DNA from: Thermodesulfobacteriales bacterium
GTDB taxonomy: Bacteria; Desulfobacterota; Thermodesulfobacteria; Thermodesulfobacteriales; Thermodesulfatatoraceae
Assembly: GCA_026988575.1 (NCBI GenBank)
Contig: JALSKZ010000076.1
Span: 1 to 33,067, forward strand
DNA: 33,067 nucleotides
Reading direction: 5' to 3'
The notes under the pieces are model-generated. The model did no database searches. It saw only the letters and a list, made by a program, of their open reading frames with translations, and was not told the DNA's origin. A program made the position numbers and the translations under genes. Positions 9,177-17,046 of this stretch are shown one piece after another (the first letter of the stretch is position 1; every line of letters starts with the position of its first letter).

Positions 9177-9539
9177 ATGAAAACGCGCCGTCAGCGCCGT
9201 ATGGCCGACTTTATTCAGGAAGAAGTAGCGCAGATTATACGAGAAGAGTTAAGTGACCCTGCTTTACAGGGGCTGATTACTATTTCGCGGGTAGAATTGA
9301 CCAAAGACCTCAAACACGCCAAGATATTTTACCAAGTCCACGGGGACGAAGAAGACGAAGTAAGGGCCAACCGTGGCTTTTTACGTGCTAGTTCTTACAT
9401 ACGCAAATTAATAGCCCAGCGTTTACATACTAAATTTGTCCCGGAAATAAGCTTTGTTTTGGACAAGCCTGATGAAGAGCAGGAGCGCTTAGAAGCACTC
9501 TTTGCCCAGATTAGACAGAAAAAGGCAGGGCAAGACTGA
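9177..9539 (+). CDS. rbfA: 30S ribosome-binding factor RbfA
   Basis: About 120 residues, a single KH-type domain that binds the immature 30S subunit and helps 16S rRNA 5'-end processing. Signatures are RRMADFIQEEVAQIIREEL at the N-terminus, DPALQGLITISRVELTKDL, and FVPEISFVLD near the C-terminus. Earlier GTG codons (9159, 9165) are in frame, but GAGGGTGA at 9161-9168 is a Shine-Dalgarno placed 8 nt before ATG 9177, so I chose that start. The ylxP stop codon lies within the same region, consistent with coupled translation. Confidence 0.93.
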   Translation: MKTRRQRRMADFIQEEVAQIIREELSDPALQGLITISRVELTKDLKHAKIFYQVHGDEEDEVRANRGFLRASSYIRKLIAQRLHTKFVPEISFVLDKPDEEQERLEALFAQIRQKKAGQD

Positions 9540-9556
9540 CTACTAGCCCGAAATCT

Positions 9557-10519
9557 ATGTTCAAAGGACTTTTGGCCCCCATATTGGATATATTTCGTAA
9601 CGGGAAGCGCTTCTTTTTATGCACCCATGTGCATCCAGACGCCGATGGCCTAGGATCTATGTTAGCCCTGGCTTTGGCCTTGGAAGAGCATGGTAAAGAA
9701 GTTTGGTGTTATATTGACGGTGAGAGGCCCCATTTCACAAAATGGTTGCCTGGCGGGCAAAAATTATTGTCTTCTTTACCAGGCGATAGGTCATGGATCG
9801 GCGTTGTCCTTGACTGTTCCGAGGCCGCTCGGGTGGGGCAGGCCAAAGATTTTGTCTGTGGTTTGGATCCGTTAGTGGTACTTGACCATCATGAGGTAAC
9901 TGGTGCTCTGGGGACGCATCAAGTTATAGTGCCCATTTATGCCACCGGAGGGCTGATTTATTATTTACTTAAGGCCTTGGGGTGGTCGATCACTATCCCT
10001 ATAGCCGAAAACCTGTATGCGGCTATTTTTTCCGACACAGGGGGGTTTAGATATTCTCAAACCACCCTGGATACGTTTCAGGTAGCTTGTGATTTAGTGG
10101 CCAGGGGGGTTGATCCGCATAAAATAGCCGAAATCCTTTACGAACATTATCCGCTCTCCCGTTTTTGTCTCCTGGGACAGGTTTTGAGCCGCTTGATTTT
10201 TTTGGCCCAGGGGAAGGTGGTGCTTTCATACATAAGTCACGAAGATTTTCTCAGGTGTCAGGCTCAGAAGACCGATCCGGCAGATTTTTCTTCTATGTTG
10301 CGCTGTATCGACGGGGTGGAGGTAAGCGTTTTACTTAAAGAGTACCATCCGGGGGAATTTTCGGTGAGTTTACGGAGTCGGGGGCAGATCAATGTAGCCC
10401 TCCTGGCCCAAGAATGGGGGGGAGGGGGACACAGTTGTGCGGCTGGTTTCAGGATTAACGACTCGCTTGCAAGCATCTTAAAACTCCTAAAGCGGCGATT
10501 GGAGGACTTGTTTAAATGA
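9557..10519 (+). CDS. nrnA: DHH/DHHA1 phosphoesterase, NrnA-type nanoRNase
   Basis: A 320-residue protein that degrades short oligoribonucleotides and, in many homologues, dephosphorylates pAp. The manganese-binding residues are visible: HPDAD (residues 26-30), D86 in VVLDCSEA, and DHH (110-112). A further Asp occurs in IFSDTGGFRYS. The DHHA1 substrate domain ends with GGGGHSCAAGF. It lies between rbfA and truB, the typical location of nrnA in firmicute and deltaproteobacterial-type infB operons. Its last bases overlap the truB start (ATGA), so the two are translationally coupled. It acts downstream of RNases such as the PNPase encoded three genes later. Confidence 0.92.
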   Translation: MFKGLLAPILDIFRNGKRFFLCTHVHPDADGLGSMLALALALEEHGKEVWCYIDGERPHFTKWLPGGQKLLSSLPGDRSWIGVVLDCSEAARVGQAKDFVCGLDPLVVLDHHEVTGALGTHQVIVPIYATGGLIYYLLKALGWSITIPIAENLYAAIFSDTGGFRYSQTTLDTFQVACDLVARGVDPHKIAEILYEHYPLSRFCLLGQVLSRLIFLAQGKVVLSYISHEDFLRCQAQKTDPADFSSMLRCIDGVEVSVLLKEYHPGEFSVSLRSRGQINVALLAQEWGGGGHSCAAGFRINDSLASILKLLKRRLEDLFK

Positions 10520-11445
10520 AAGATGGGATCTTGGTGTTGGATAAGCCCGAAGGTAAGAGTTCTACAGAGATGGTCGAGTGGGTAAAGCGACGCTTTAGGG
10601 TTCGGAAGGCCGGTCATGCAGGCACCTTAGATCCCTTTGCCACAGGGGTCTTGCCTATTTGTCTGGGGCGCGGGACAAAAATTGCCCAGTTTATTTTGGC
10701 GGGGGACAAAGAATACGAAGGCCGTTTTGAATTGGGGGTAGAGACCGATACATATGATTTTACCGGCGAAGAGGTAGCCCGATATCCCTTGCCGGACCTG
10801 TCGCGGGCTGAAGTACAGAGGGTCTGTGAGGAATTCGTAGGGGTGATAGAACAACGCCCGCCGGCCTTTTCTGCCGCCAAGCTCCATGGTCGTCCCCTTT
10901 ACAAATACGCCCGGGAGGGACTCAAGGTAGAAAAGCCTCCCAAAAAGGTGGAAGTATTGGCGTTTGAAATTTTGGATTTTCAACCACCTTTTGTGGACTT
11001 TCGTATCTACTGTAGTAAAGGCACGTATATTCGCTCCTTAATCCACGAAGTGGGCCAAAAATTGGGGTGTGGGGCGGTATTATTGAGCCTGCGTCGTTTG
11101 CGCAAAGGGCCCTTTACTCTCGGACAAGCCCTCAGTGTAGAAGAGTGCGAAACTCTTGGCCCAAAAGGGCTTGAACAAAAGATCATTCCTATTCCCCAGG
11201 CCCTTTCTTTTATCCCTGCCCTGACGATAACTCCCGAACTGGCCAGGCAAATACGTCATGGGCGTCCTTTGTCTCTTGGAGTACTGGGCAATATGATTAA
11301 ATTTCAGAGGGTAATGCGTAACCCTCGTGTGCCTTGGTTGAGGTTGATTACTGCAGAGGGGTCGTTGGTGGCGGTATTAGAATATCCAGAGGTATTTGAG
11401 GGTATGGGAAACGCCAAAATGGTGCGGGTCTTTCCTGAAGGCTGA
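10516..11445 (+). CDS. truB: tRNA pseudouridine(55) synthase TruB
   Basis: A 309-residue enzyme that isomerises U55 in the T loop of tRNAs. The catalytic aspartate is D39 in GHAGTLDPFATG. Further family motifs are LGRGTKIAQF, KEYEGRFELGVETDTYD and CSKGTYIRSLIHEVG. The C-terminal region (about 235-309) carries a PUA-like extension. The start overlaps the nrnA stop (ATGA). It is followed by about 118 bp before rpsO. Confidence 0.96.
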   Translation: MKDGILVLDKPEGKSSTEMVEWVKRRFRVRKAGHAGTLDPFATGVLPICLGRGTKIAQFILAGDKEYEGRFELGVETDTYDFTGEEVARYPLPDLSRAEVQRVCEEFVGVIEQRPPAFSAAKLHGRPLYKYAREGLKVEKPPKKVEVLAFEILDFQPPFVDFRIYCSKGTYIRSLIHEVGQKLGCGAVLLSLRRLRKGPFTLGQALSVEECETLGPKGLEQKIIPIPQALSFIPALTITPELARQIRHGRPLSLGVLGNMIKFQRVMRNPRVPWLRLITAEGSLVAVLEYPEVFEGMGNAKMVRVFPEG

Positions 11446-11505
11446 AGACTTTTTTTCTGGTAGTATTGATGCTTTCCGGCACTGATGTTAGAAAAGAGAA
11501 ATGCG

Positions 11506-11530
11506 CAAGGGCGGGCCTAATCCCCCCTTG
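11506..11530 (+). promoter_or_regulatory. Candidate rpsO leader hairpin
   Basis: CAAGGG-C-GGG pairs with CCC-CCCTTG across a CCTAAT loop, a strong GC-rich stem with one bulged C, 34 nt before the rpsO start and without a T-run. S15 represses its own mRNA through leader structures in several bacteria, so this is a plausible S15-responsive element, but the known S15 binding determinants were not demonstrated. Confidence 0.35.
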
Positions 11531-11563
11531 GGCTTAAAATTAATATGTTTAGGAGGAAGGAAA

Positions 11564-11833
11564 ATGGCCTTTGATACAGAAGTAAAGCAGGAAATCATCA
11601 AAAAATTTGCCCGACACGAAAAGGACACGGGTAGTCCAGAGGTGCAAATTGCCCTTCTGACCGCACGTATTAAACACTTGGAACAGCACTTTAAGATACA
11701 CAAGAAAGACCATCATTCTCGGCGGGGGTTACTCAAATTGGTAGGACAACGTCGTCAACTTTTGAACTACCTCCGGCGTACCGATTTTGATCGCTATCGA
11801 AATTTAGTAAAGGCTTTAGGTCTCAGGGCGTAG
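11564..11833 (+). CDS. rpsO: 30S ribosomal protein S15
   Basis: An 89-residue primary 16S rRNA-binding protein. The family core is complete: [50 protein letters not shown]. An in-frame GTG/ATG-like extension exists upstream (from 11501), but AGGAGG at 11551-11556 lies 7 nt before ATG 11564 and the family starts here. S15 nucleates the central domain of the 30S subunit. The gene is placed between truB and pnp as in Escherichia coli. Confidence 0.97.
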   Translation: MAFDTEVKQEIIKKFARHEKDTGSPEVQIALLTARIKHLEQHFKIHKKDHHSRRGLLKLVGQRRQLLNYLRRTDFDRYRNLVKALGLRA

Positions 11834-11836
11834 AGA

Positions 11837-11859
11837 GAGGGCCTTGGGCCCTCGTTTTT
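11837..11859 (+). terminator. Hairpin between rpsO and pnp
   Basis: GAGGGCC-TTG-GGCCCTC is a 7-bp perfect stem followed by GTTTTTATTTTT. It starts 4 nt after the rpsO stop. It should act as an intrinsic terminator, perhaps partial, leaving some read-through to pnp. Confidence 0.8.
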
Positions 11860-11917
11860 ATTTTTACTCTCTCTGGTCTCTCCCAAAGTCAATCCATTCT
11901 ATAAAAGAGGTGTTAAC

Positions 11918-14062
11918 ATGCAACGCATAGAAACCGAAATAGCCGGGCGCAAATTTGTTTTGGAAACCGGTAAAGTAGCCAAGCAGGCTCACGGAGCGGT
12001 GTGGGCATCTTATGGTGATACCGTAGTTTTGGTTACGGTGGTAGCTGCTGATGAGCCAAAAGATATGGATTTTGTGCCCCTTACCGTAGAATATCAAGAG
12101 ATGTACTATGCTGCCGGGCGTATTCCTGGTAGCTATTTTCGTCGGGAGATGGGCCGGGGCAGCGAAAAAGAGATAATTACCGCCCGCCTTATCGATCGTC
12201 CCATTCGTCCACTGTTTCCCAAGAATTGGCGTTACGAAACCCAAATAATGGCCACGGTATTATCCCTCGATCCGGAGATAAATCCCGATGTCGTGGCCAT
12301 TACCGCTGCCTCGGCAGCGCTTGAACTCTCTCCTCTTCCTTTCCAGGGCCCGGTGGCGGCGGTACGGGTAGGTATGATAAACAACGACTTTGTGCTGAAT
12401 CCCTCTACCTCACAACAAAAAGAAAGTAAGCTCAATTTAGTGGTGGTGGGTAACGAAGAGGCCATTGTTATGGTAGAGGGGTTGGCCCAAGAGGTGCCGG
12501 AGGAAACGGTAAAAGAGGCCCTGTTTTTTGCACACGAGGGGCTAAAGCCCCTGCTGGGTCTCCAAAAAGACTTTCGTTCTCAGGCCGGCCGGCCCAAGAT
12601 GGACTTTCCTGCTCCCCAGATAGACCAAAACCTTAAAGACAAGGTGCGTAGGTTGGCTTTGTCTCCTTTGGAGGAAGTGATTCGTACTGCACCCAAGGTG
12701 GAGAGGGGGCAGAAGCGCAAGAAGGCCTGGTCGGATCTCCTTGCGGCTTTGGGTGAAGAGGCCCAGGGTCGGGAGGCCGAGGTGCGAGAATACTTTGAAG
12801 AACTCGAAAAGGAACTCATGCGTCGTATGCTCCTGGAAGAGGGGCGGCGGGTTGATGGTAGGCGGCCAGACCAAGTACGTCCTATTTGGGCCGAGGTTTC
12901 GGTGCTGCCTCGCACCCATGGCTCAGCTATCTTTACCCGGGGCGAAACCCAGGTCTTGACTGTGGCAACCTTGGGCAGCCCTGAAGAAGAACAACGCATT
13001 GATATGCCCGGGCAAGAAGTATTTAAACACTTCATCCTCCATTACAATTTTCCCCCTTATTGCGTGGGCGAAGTGCGTCCGTTGAGGGGGCCTAGCCGGC
13101 GGGAAATTGGTCACGGTATGCTTGCCGAAAGGGCCCTTGTACCGGTGATGCCTAAAGAACACGAGTTCCCCTATACCGTTAGGGTGGTCTCTGACGTCTT
13201 GGAATCAAACGGCTCTTCCTCTATGGCCACGGTGTGTGGGGCAACCCTCTCCCTTATGGATGCAGGAGTACCCATTAAAGATATGGTAGCTGGTATAGCC
13301 ATGGGCCTCATTAAGCAAGAAGATAAGGTAGTGATCCTTACGGATATTTTGGGCGATGAGGATCGCATGGGTGATATGGATTTTAAAGTGGCGGGGACAG
13401 AAAAGGGCGTTACGGCCCTCCAGATGGATATAAAAATTACGGGTATTACGCGAGAGATAATGGGGCAGGCCTTGGCGCGGGCCCGGGAAGCCAGACTCCA
13501 TGTATTAGAGTGTATGCGTAGGGTGCTCGACAAACCAAGGGAGCGCCTTTCCTCATACGCCCCTAAGGTATTGACTCTGCATATTAGTCCAGAAAAGGTA
13601 AGGGACCTCATTGGCCCTGGCGGAAAGACTATCAAGGGTATTATTGCCGCCTGTGGGGACGTAAAGATCGATATTGAAGACCAACGTGGCGAAGTGCGTA
13701 TATATTCTTCCTCTTCTGAGGCGGCAGAAAAGGCGGCTAAAATGGTCAAAGAGGTGACCCAAGAAGCCGAGGTGGGTAAGCTCTATCTGGGTAGGGTCAC
13801 CCGGGTGGCTGACTTCGGGGCCTTTGTGGAGATATTTCCCGGCACAGAAGGCCTAATACACATCTCTCAACTAGATAACCGTCGTGTACGCCAGGTCACA
13901 GATATCTTAAAAGAGGGTGATGAGGTCTTGGTAAAAGTCATCGACATTGACAAGATGGGACGTATTAAGCTTTCACGCAAGGCAGCTTTATCCGAGGCCG
14001 CTAAGGAATTAAAGCCTAGTGCTCCCGAAAAAAAGACACCTTCCAACCAAGACCAAGATTAA
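11918..14062 (+). CDS. pnp: Polyribonucleotide nucleotidyltransferase (PNPase)
   Basis: A 714-residue 3'-to-5' phosphorolytic exoribonuclease. It has two RNase PH domains (about 1-220 and 305-530) separated by a helical domain, then a KH domain (RDLIGPGGKTIKGI, about residue 560) and an S1 domain (LGRVTRVADFGAFVEIFPG, from about 620). The second RNase PH domain holds the conserved ETQVLTVATLGS and GDEDRMGDMDFKVAGT motifs, the latter with the catalytic aspartates. Length matches the family. The gene follows rpsO after a terminator-like hairpin and about 60 bp; in other bacteria this leader is the site of RNase III processing and PNPase autoregulation. No clear independent promoter was identified. 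Confidence 0.97.
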   Translation: MQRIETEIAGRKFVLETGKVAKQAHGAVWASYGDTVVLVTVVAADEPKDMDFVPLTVEYQEMYYAAGRIPGSYFRREMGRGSEKEIITARLIDRPIRPLFPKNWRYETQIMATVLSLDPEINPDVVAITAASAALELSPLPFQGPVAAVRVGMINNDFVLNPSTSQQKESKLNLVVVGNEEAIVMVEGLAQEVPEETVKEALFFAHEGLKPLLGLQKDFRSQAGRPKMDFPAPQIDQNLKDKVRRLALSPLEEVIRTAPKVERGQKRKKAWSDLLAALGEEAQGREAEVREYFEELEKELMRRMLLEEGRRVDGRRPDQVRPIWAEVSVLPRTHGSAIFTRGETQVLTVATLGSPEEEQRIDMPGQEVFKHFILHYNFPPYCVGEVRPLRGPSRREIGHGMLAERALVPVMPKEHEFPYTVRVVSDVLESNGSSSMATVCGATLSLMDAGVPIKDMVAGIAMGLIKQEDKVVILTDILGDEDRMGDMDFKVAGTEKGVTALQMDIKITGITREIMGQALARAREARLHVLECMRRVLDKPRERLSSYAPKVLTLHISPEKVRDLIGPGGKTIKGIIAACGDVKIDIEDQRGEVRIYSSSSEAAEKAAKMVKEVTQEAEVGKLYLGRVTRVADFGAFVEIFPGTEGLIHISQLDNRRVRQVTDILKEGDEVLVKVIDIDKMGRIKLSRKAALSEAAKELKPSAPEKKTPSNQDQD

Positions 14063-14089
14063 AGAAAGGGGGGATTTCCCCCTTTCTTT
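14061..14089. terminator. Bidirectional terminator between pnp and argF
   Basis: AAAGAAAGGGGG pairs with CCCCCTTTCTTT around a short loop, and is T-rich on both sides. It begins at the pnp stop and ends 5 nt before the argF stop, so it can serve both convergent transcripts. Confidence 0.85.
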
Positions 14090-14094
14090 GCCTC

Positions 14095-15006
14095 TTATTT
14101 GGCCAGGAGCCATTCTAAAAGGGCCAGGTGTAGCCACATTTTATTTTCGGCCTGATCCCAAACCACAGACTGTGGGCCTTCTAAGACTTCCTCGGTAATT
14201 TCTTCTCCCCGATGGGCAGGAAGACAGTGGAGTACAATGGCCTCTGGTTTGGCATGCGCCAGTAGCTCTTTGTTTACTTGGTAAGGGGCAAAGACTTTTT
14301 TACGCTCTTGGGCCTCGTCTTCTTGCCCCATACTGGCCCAGACATCGGTGTTGATAACATCGGCTCCCCTTACGGCCTCTATCGGATCGCGTACTATTTT
14401 AACGGGAATAGGGGCCTGTTCTTGTACCTCTTGGAGGATTTGAGGGTCGGGATCATAACCCTGGGGACAGGCCAAGACAAATTCAAAGCCAAGCCTTGCT
14501 GCTGCCTCCATCCAAGAGTGGGCCACATTGTTACCATCACCCACCCAGGCAATCTTTAGCCCTTCTAGGCCTCCTTTCTTTTCTATAACCGTCAGTACAT
14601 CGGAGAGGGCTTGGCAGGGGTGGTGTTTGTCCGAAAGGCCATTAATAATGGGCACGGAGGCGTAGCGGGCCAGCTCCTCAAGCACCTCTTGCCCAAAGGT
14701 CCGGACCACTATGGCGTGGACGTACCGGGAAAGTACCCGCGCTGTATCTTTCAGAGGTTCGCCTCTAGCCAACTGCAAATCACCCCGTGAGAGAAAAATG
14801 GTCTGGCCCCCTAAACGATGCATAGCGGCTTCAAAGGATACCCGGGTCCTTGTAGAAGGTTTCTCAAAGATAAGGGCCAAAATTTGCCCCGTTAAAGGGC
14901 GATGGGATATCCCCTCTTTAAAGTGCTTTTTGAGTTCTTGGGCCCTCTTTAGGAGATATTGAATCTCAAGCGGAGAAAAATCAAAGACCCTTAGAAAGTG
15001 TCTCAT
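14095..15006 (-). CDS. argF: Ornithine carbamoyltransferase
   Basis: A 303-residue enzyme of arginine biosynthesis that makes citrulline from ornithine and carbamoyl phosphate. The carbamoyl-phosphate loop is FEKPSTRTR (STRTR at residues 51-55). Ornithine-side motifs are SDKHHPCQALSD, VWASMGQE and HCLPAHRGEEIT with the catalytic Cys. This distinguishes it from aspartate carbamoyltransferase. The ATG follows AAAGGGGG on the minus strand. It is a single-gene unit here with no other arg genes nearby; upstream is an AT-rich promoter region, downstream a shared terminator with pnp. Confidence 0.96.
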   Translation of the reverse strand: MRHFLRVFDFSPLEIQYLLKRAQELKKHFKEGISHRPLTGQILALIFEKPSTRTRVSFEAAMHRLGGQTIFLSRGDLQLARGEPLKDTARVLSRYVHAIVVRTFGQEVLEELARYASVPIINGLSDKHHPCQALSDVLTVIEKKGGLEGLKIAWVGDGNNVAHSWMEAAARLGFEFVLACPQGYDPDPQILQEVQEQAPIPVKIVRDPIEAVRGADVINTDVWASMGQEDEAQERKKVFAPYQVNKELLAHAKPEAIVLHCLPAHRGEEITEEVLEGPQSVVWDQAENKMWLHLALLEWLLAK

Positions 15007-15101
15007 GGTAAACCCCCTTTAGCCCATGTAGAAAAGATTTTTTATAGCACAGATAAGAAAATTTTTAAGAGGCCCTAATTCTCGGGGGCCAAGAAAAGTC
15101 C

Positions 15102-15137
15102 TTAAAAGAAAAGAGGGCACCTTGAGGTGCCCTCTTT
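15102..15137 (-). terminator. Terminator of the PEP-CTERM gene
   Basis: An 11-bp perfect stem (AAAGAGGGCAC / GTGCCCTCTTT, 15110-15137) with a 6-nt loop. Read on the minus strand it is followed by TTCTTTT. It begins 28 bp after the stop of the gene at 15165-15842 and separates it from argF. Confidence 0.85.
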
Positions 15138-15164
15138 GGGAAGGTCAGTTGTGGTTATCTTTGG

Positions 15165-15842
15165 CTACTGTTTAATCCTTTTTCGAGCCAAGAAAAGCCC
15201 TGCCAGAGCACTTCCTACCAGAAGCATAGAAGTGGGCTCAGGAACAGTGGTAGCTACCTGTCGTATACCAAAACTGCCGTACCCTTGACCGCCAAGGTTC
15301 TGATCTATTTTAGCCAAATCTATTTTTAACACGAAGGTCTCGGTACTGTTGCTTTGTTGCCAACCAGGGGCCCAAAACTCCAAAACTTTTCCGTCGAAAC
15401 GGTCATTCTGAAAGACAGTACTCGAATACTCAACCAAGGGGAATTTATCATAACGATTCTGAAAATCCTTGTCCCAGAACTCAAAATGGTAGTCGGACCA
15501 ATCGTAAGGAGTAGTGTTTTTAATCATAAAGTCTAGCTCCCAAGTAGGGTTGTTTAGGTCATTGCTGTCGAAGGTGAAGACCTTGTCAAAATACTTACCG
15601 TCTTTGTTTACAATTGCGTACCCGTCGTGTGAGGGATAAGGGACCCGGTAGGTCTCGTTGTAGTCTTCTAAAAGAACCGCTTTCCCAGATGTAATAGCTA
15701 AACCAGTAATCTCGTTCAAGTCATTGGGATAGACATCTGTTACGGTTAAGGCCCTTACTGATACCACCGAAAGGACGATCAAAAACCATAAAGCCAAGCC
15801 TAAAACCAACCATTTCCTTTGTGTTTGTGTTTCGTTTTGCAT
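15165..15842 (-). CDS. Secreted PEP-CTERM sorting-domain protein of unknown function
   Basis: A 225-residue exported protein. The N-terminus has a charged stretch and a hydrophobic signal segment (about 10-31: WLVLGLALWFLIVLSVVSV). The C-terminus has the complete PEP-CTERM tripartite signal: VPEP, a membrane segment (MLLVGSALAGLFLA) and a basic tail (RKRIKQ). PEP-CTERM proteins are cleaved and sorted by an exosortase, usually in organisms making exopolysaccharide. No exosortase gene is in this window. The region between is rich in Trp, Tyr, Asp and Asn, with a likely beta-sandwich character, but I do not recognise a domain. The ATG follows AAAGGAGG at a good distance. It has its own terminator and is probably monocistronic. 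Confidence 0.88.
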   Translation of the reverse strand: MQNETQTQRKWLVLGLALWFLIVLSVVSVRALTVTDVYPNDLNEITGLAITSGKAVLLEDYNETYRVPYPSHDGYAIVNKDGKYFDKVFTFDSNDLNNPTWELDFMIKNTTPYDWSDYHFEFWDKDFQNRYDKFPLVEYSSTVFQNDRFDGKVLEFWAPGWQQSNSTETFVLKIDLAKIDQNLGGQGYGSFGIRQVATTVPEPTSMLLVGSALAGLFLARKRIKQ

Positions 15843-16194
15843 CCTGTCCCTCCTTTGATTTTTTATCTACCTAAAACCCATAAAAATGATCCACCACCTC
15901 CTTTCTTCTGTATTTGGAGTTGCAAACTATTACTATTTGCATGCAAAATCAGTTCCTGATTGCTTTGTTTGAAAACTTCAAAAAAATTGAAGTTTAGTAA
16001 AATTTTTTGTCCTATTAATAGAACTAAACCTTTTTTAGAGGTCAAAAAGTGGGAAAAGAAGTGGAGCTTTTGGTCCTCTTTTGTCTTATAATATCGCCAT
16101 ATAACGTTTATTTTTGTAATGTTTAGATTTAAGGAAAAATTTTTCCTAAATGGAAAAATTTTTCCCTTCAAGGGAAGGTAAAAAGGAGGACGTG
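15843..16194. other. AT-rich divergent intergenic region with several inverted repeats
   Basis: 352 bp between a minus-strand and a plus-strand gene, so it must carry both promoters. It holds AAACTTCA-A6T-TGAAGTTT (15973-15995), an imperfect pair AGAGGTCAAAAAG / CTTTTGGTCCTCT (about 16037-16079), a TATAAT at 16087-16092 lacking a good -35 box, and two copies of a 14-bp palindrome near 16133-16165. The 102-residue minus-strand reading frame here has no protein-like features. Confidence 0.6.
16133..16165. repeat. Twin 14-bp palindromes upstream of the ADP-ribosylglycohydrolase
   Basis: GGAAAAATTTTTCC occurs at 16133-16146 and again at 16152-16165, with centres 19 bp apart. Each is a perfect palindrome. 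They lie 30-60 bp before the chosen GTG start and downstream of the TATAAT at 16087, so they look like paired operator sites for a dimeric regulator; alternatively they form an RNA hairpin leader. Confidence 0.6.
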
Positions 16195-16980
16195 GTGTTA
16201 GGAGCTATAGCAGGTGACATTATTGGGTCGGTGTATGAAGGTCGGCCTATGAAGGGCAAGGATTTTCCCCTGTTTTTACCGGAGTCTCATTTTACCGACG
16301 ATACCGTACTGACCGTTGCGGTGGCCAAGGCCGTTATGGAAGATAGAGACTATCGTCGTTGGCTTTGGACTATAGGGCGGCAATATATGGGTGTTGGCTA
16401 TGGGGCCTCTTTCCGTCGCTGGTTGCAGGCCCATGATCCCAAACCCTATAATAGTTGGGGAAATGGGGCAGCCATGCGGGTTAGCCCTATTGGTTTTGCC
16501 TTTGATGATATTGATACCGTTTTAACTGAGGCCCGAAGATCTGCCGAGGTCTCTCACAATCATCCCGAGGGTATAAAAGGGGCCCAAGCCACGGCCTTGG
16601 TGGTGTTTTTGGCCCGTACAACTCATGATAAAGACCGTATAAGAGAAGAGATAACCAGGCGTTTTGGCTACCACTTGTCCCCTATAGAAGAAATTCGTCC
16701 GCACTACAGTTTTGATGTTTCTTGCCAGGCTACAGTGCCTGCGGCGATAAGTGCCTTTTTGGATTCTTCTTCTTACGAGGAGGCCATCCGTAACGCCATC
16801 TCTTTGGGAGGAGACGCGGACACCCTGGCCTGTATTGCTGGTGGTTTTGCAGAGGCCTACTACGGGCCGGTAGCACCATATATTGTAGAGGAGCTGAAGC
16901 GTCGTTTGCCCGAAGACCTTTGGCAAATTGCTGTCCGATTTTGGCAGAAATATGTCCTGGCAAGGTTTGCTAGTCCCTGA
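16195..16980 (+). CDS. ADP-ribosylglycohydrolase family protein
   Basis: About 261 residues of the DraG/ARH fold, which removes ADP-ribose from proteins, nucleic acids or small molecules using two Mg ions. The N-terminus reads LGAIAGDIIGSVYEG; metal-ligand motifs are FTDDTVLT (about residues 33-40) and SLGGDADTLACIAG near the C-terminus. An ATG at 16150 is in frame, but it would put a palindrome in the coding region. AAGGAGG at 16183-16189 is 5 nt from GTG 16195, and family members start with MLGAIAGD, so I chose 16195. It is the first gene of a plus-strand unit with a universal stress protein, yacG and an MBL-fold hydrolase. No partner ADP-ribosyltransferase is in the window, so the substrate is open. 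Confidence 0.9.
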   Translation: MLGAIAGDIIGSVYEGRPMKGKDFPLFLPESHFTDDTVLTVAVAKAVMEDRDYRRWLWTIGRQYMGVGYGASFRRWLQAHDPKPYNSWGNGAAMRVSPIGFAFDDIDTVLTEARRSAEVSHNHPEGIKGAQATALVVFLARTTHDKDRIREEITRRFGYHLSPIEEIRPHYSFDVSCQATVPAAISAFLDSSSYEEAIRNAISLGGDADTLACIAGGFAEAYYGPVAPYIVEELKRRLPEDLWQIAVRFWQKYVLARFASP

Positions 16981-17046
16981 GGTCTTTAAAAAGGGGGAGT
17001 TAGATTTAACTTGACCGATTTGAGTAAAACAAGGCAAAACTATAAC

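Noticed and set aside
13171-13749. 192-residue minus-strand open frame under pnp
   Set aside because: Overlaps the KH and second RNase PH domains of pnp, which are clearly the coding sense. No motif or ribosome-binding site.
15863-16171. 102-residue minus-strand open frame between the PEP-CTERM gene and the ADP-ribosylglycohydrolase
   Set aside because: Low complexity Lys/Phe/Leu text from AT-rich DNA, overlapping palindromes and promoter elements; no ribosome-binding site.
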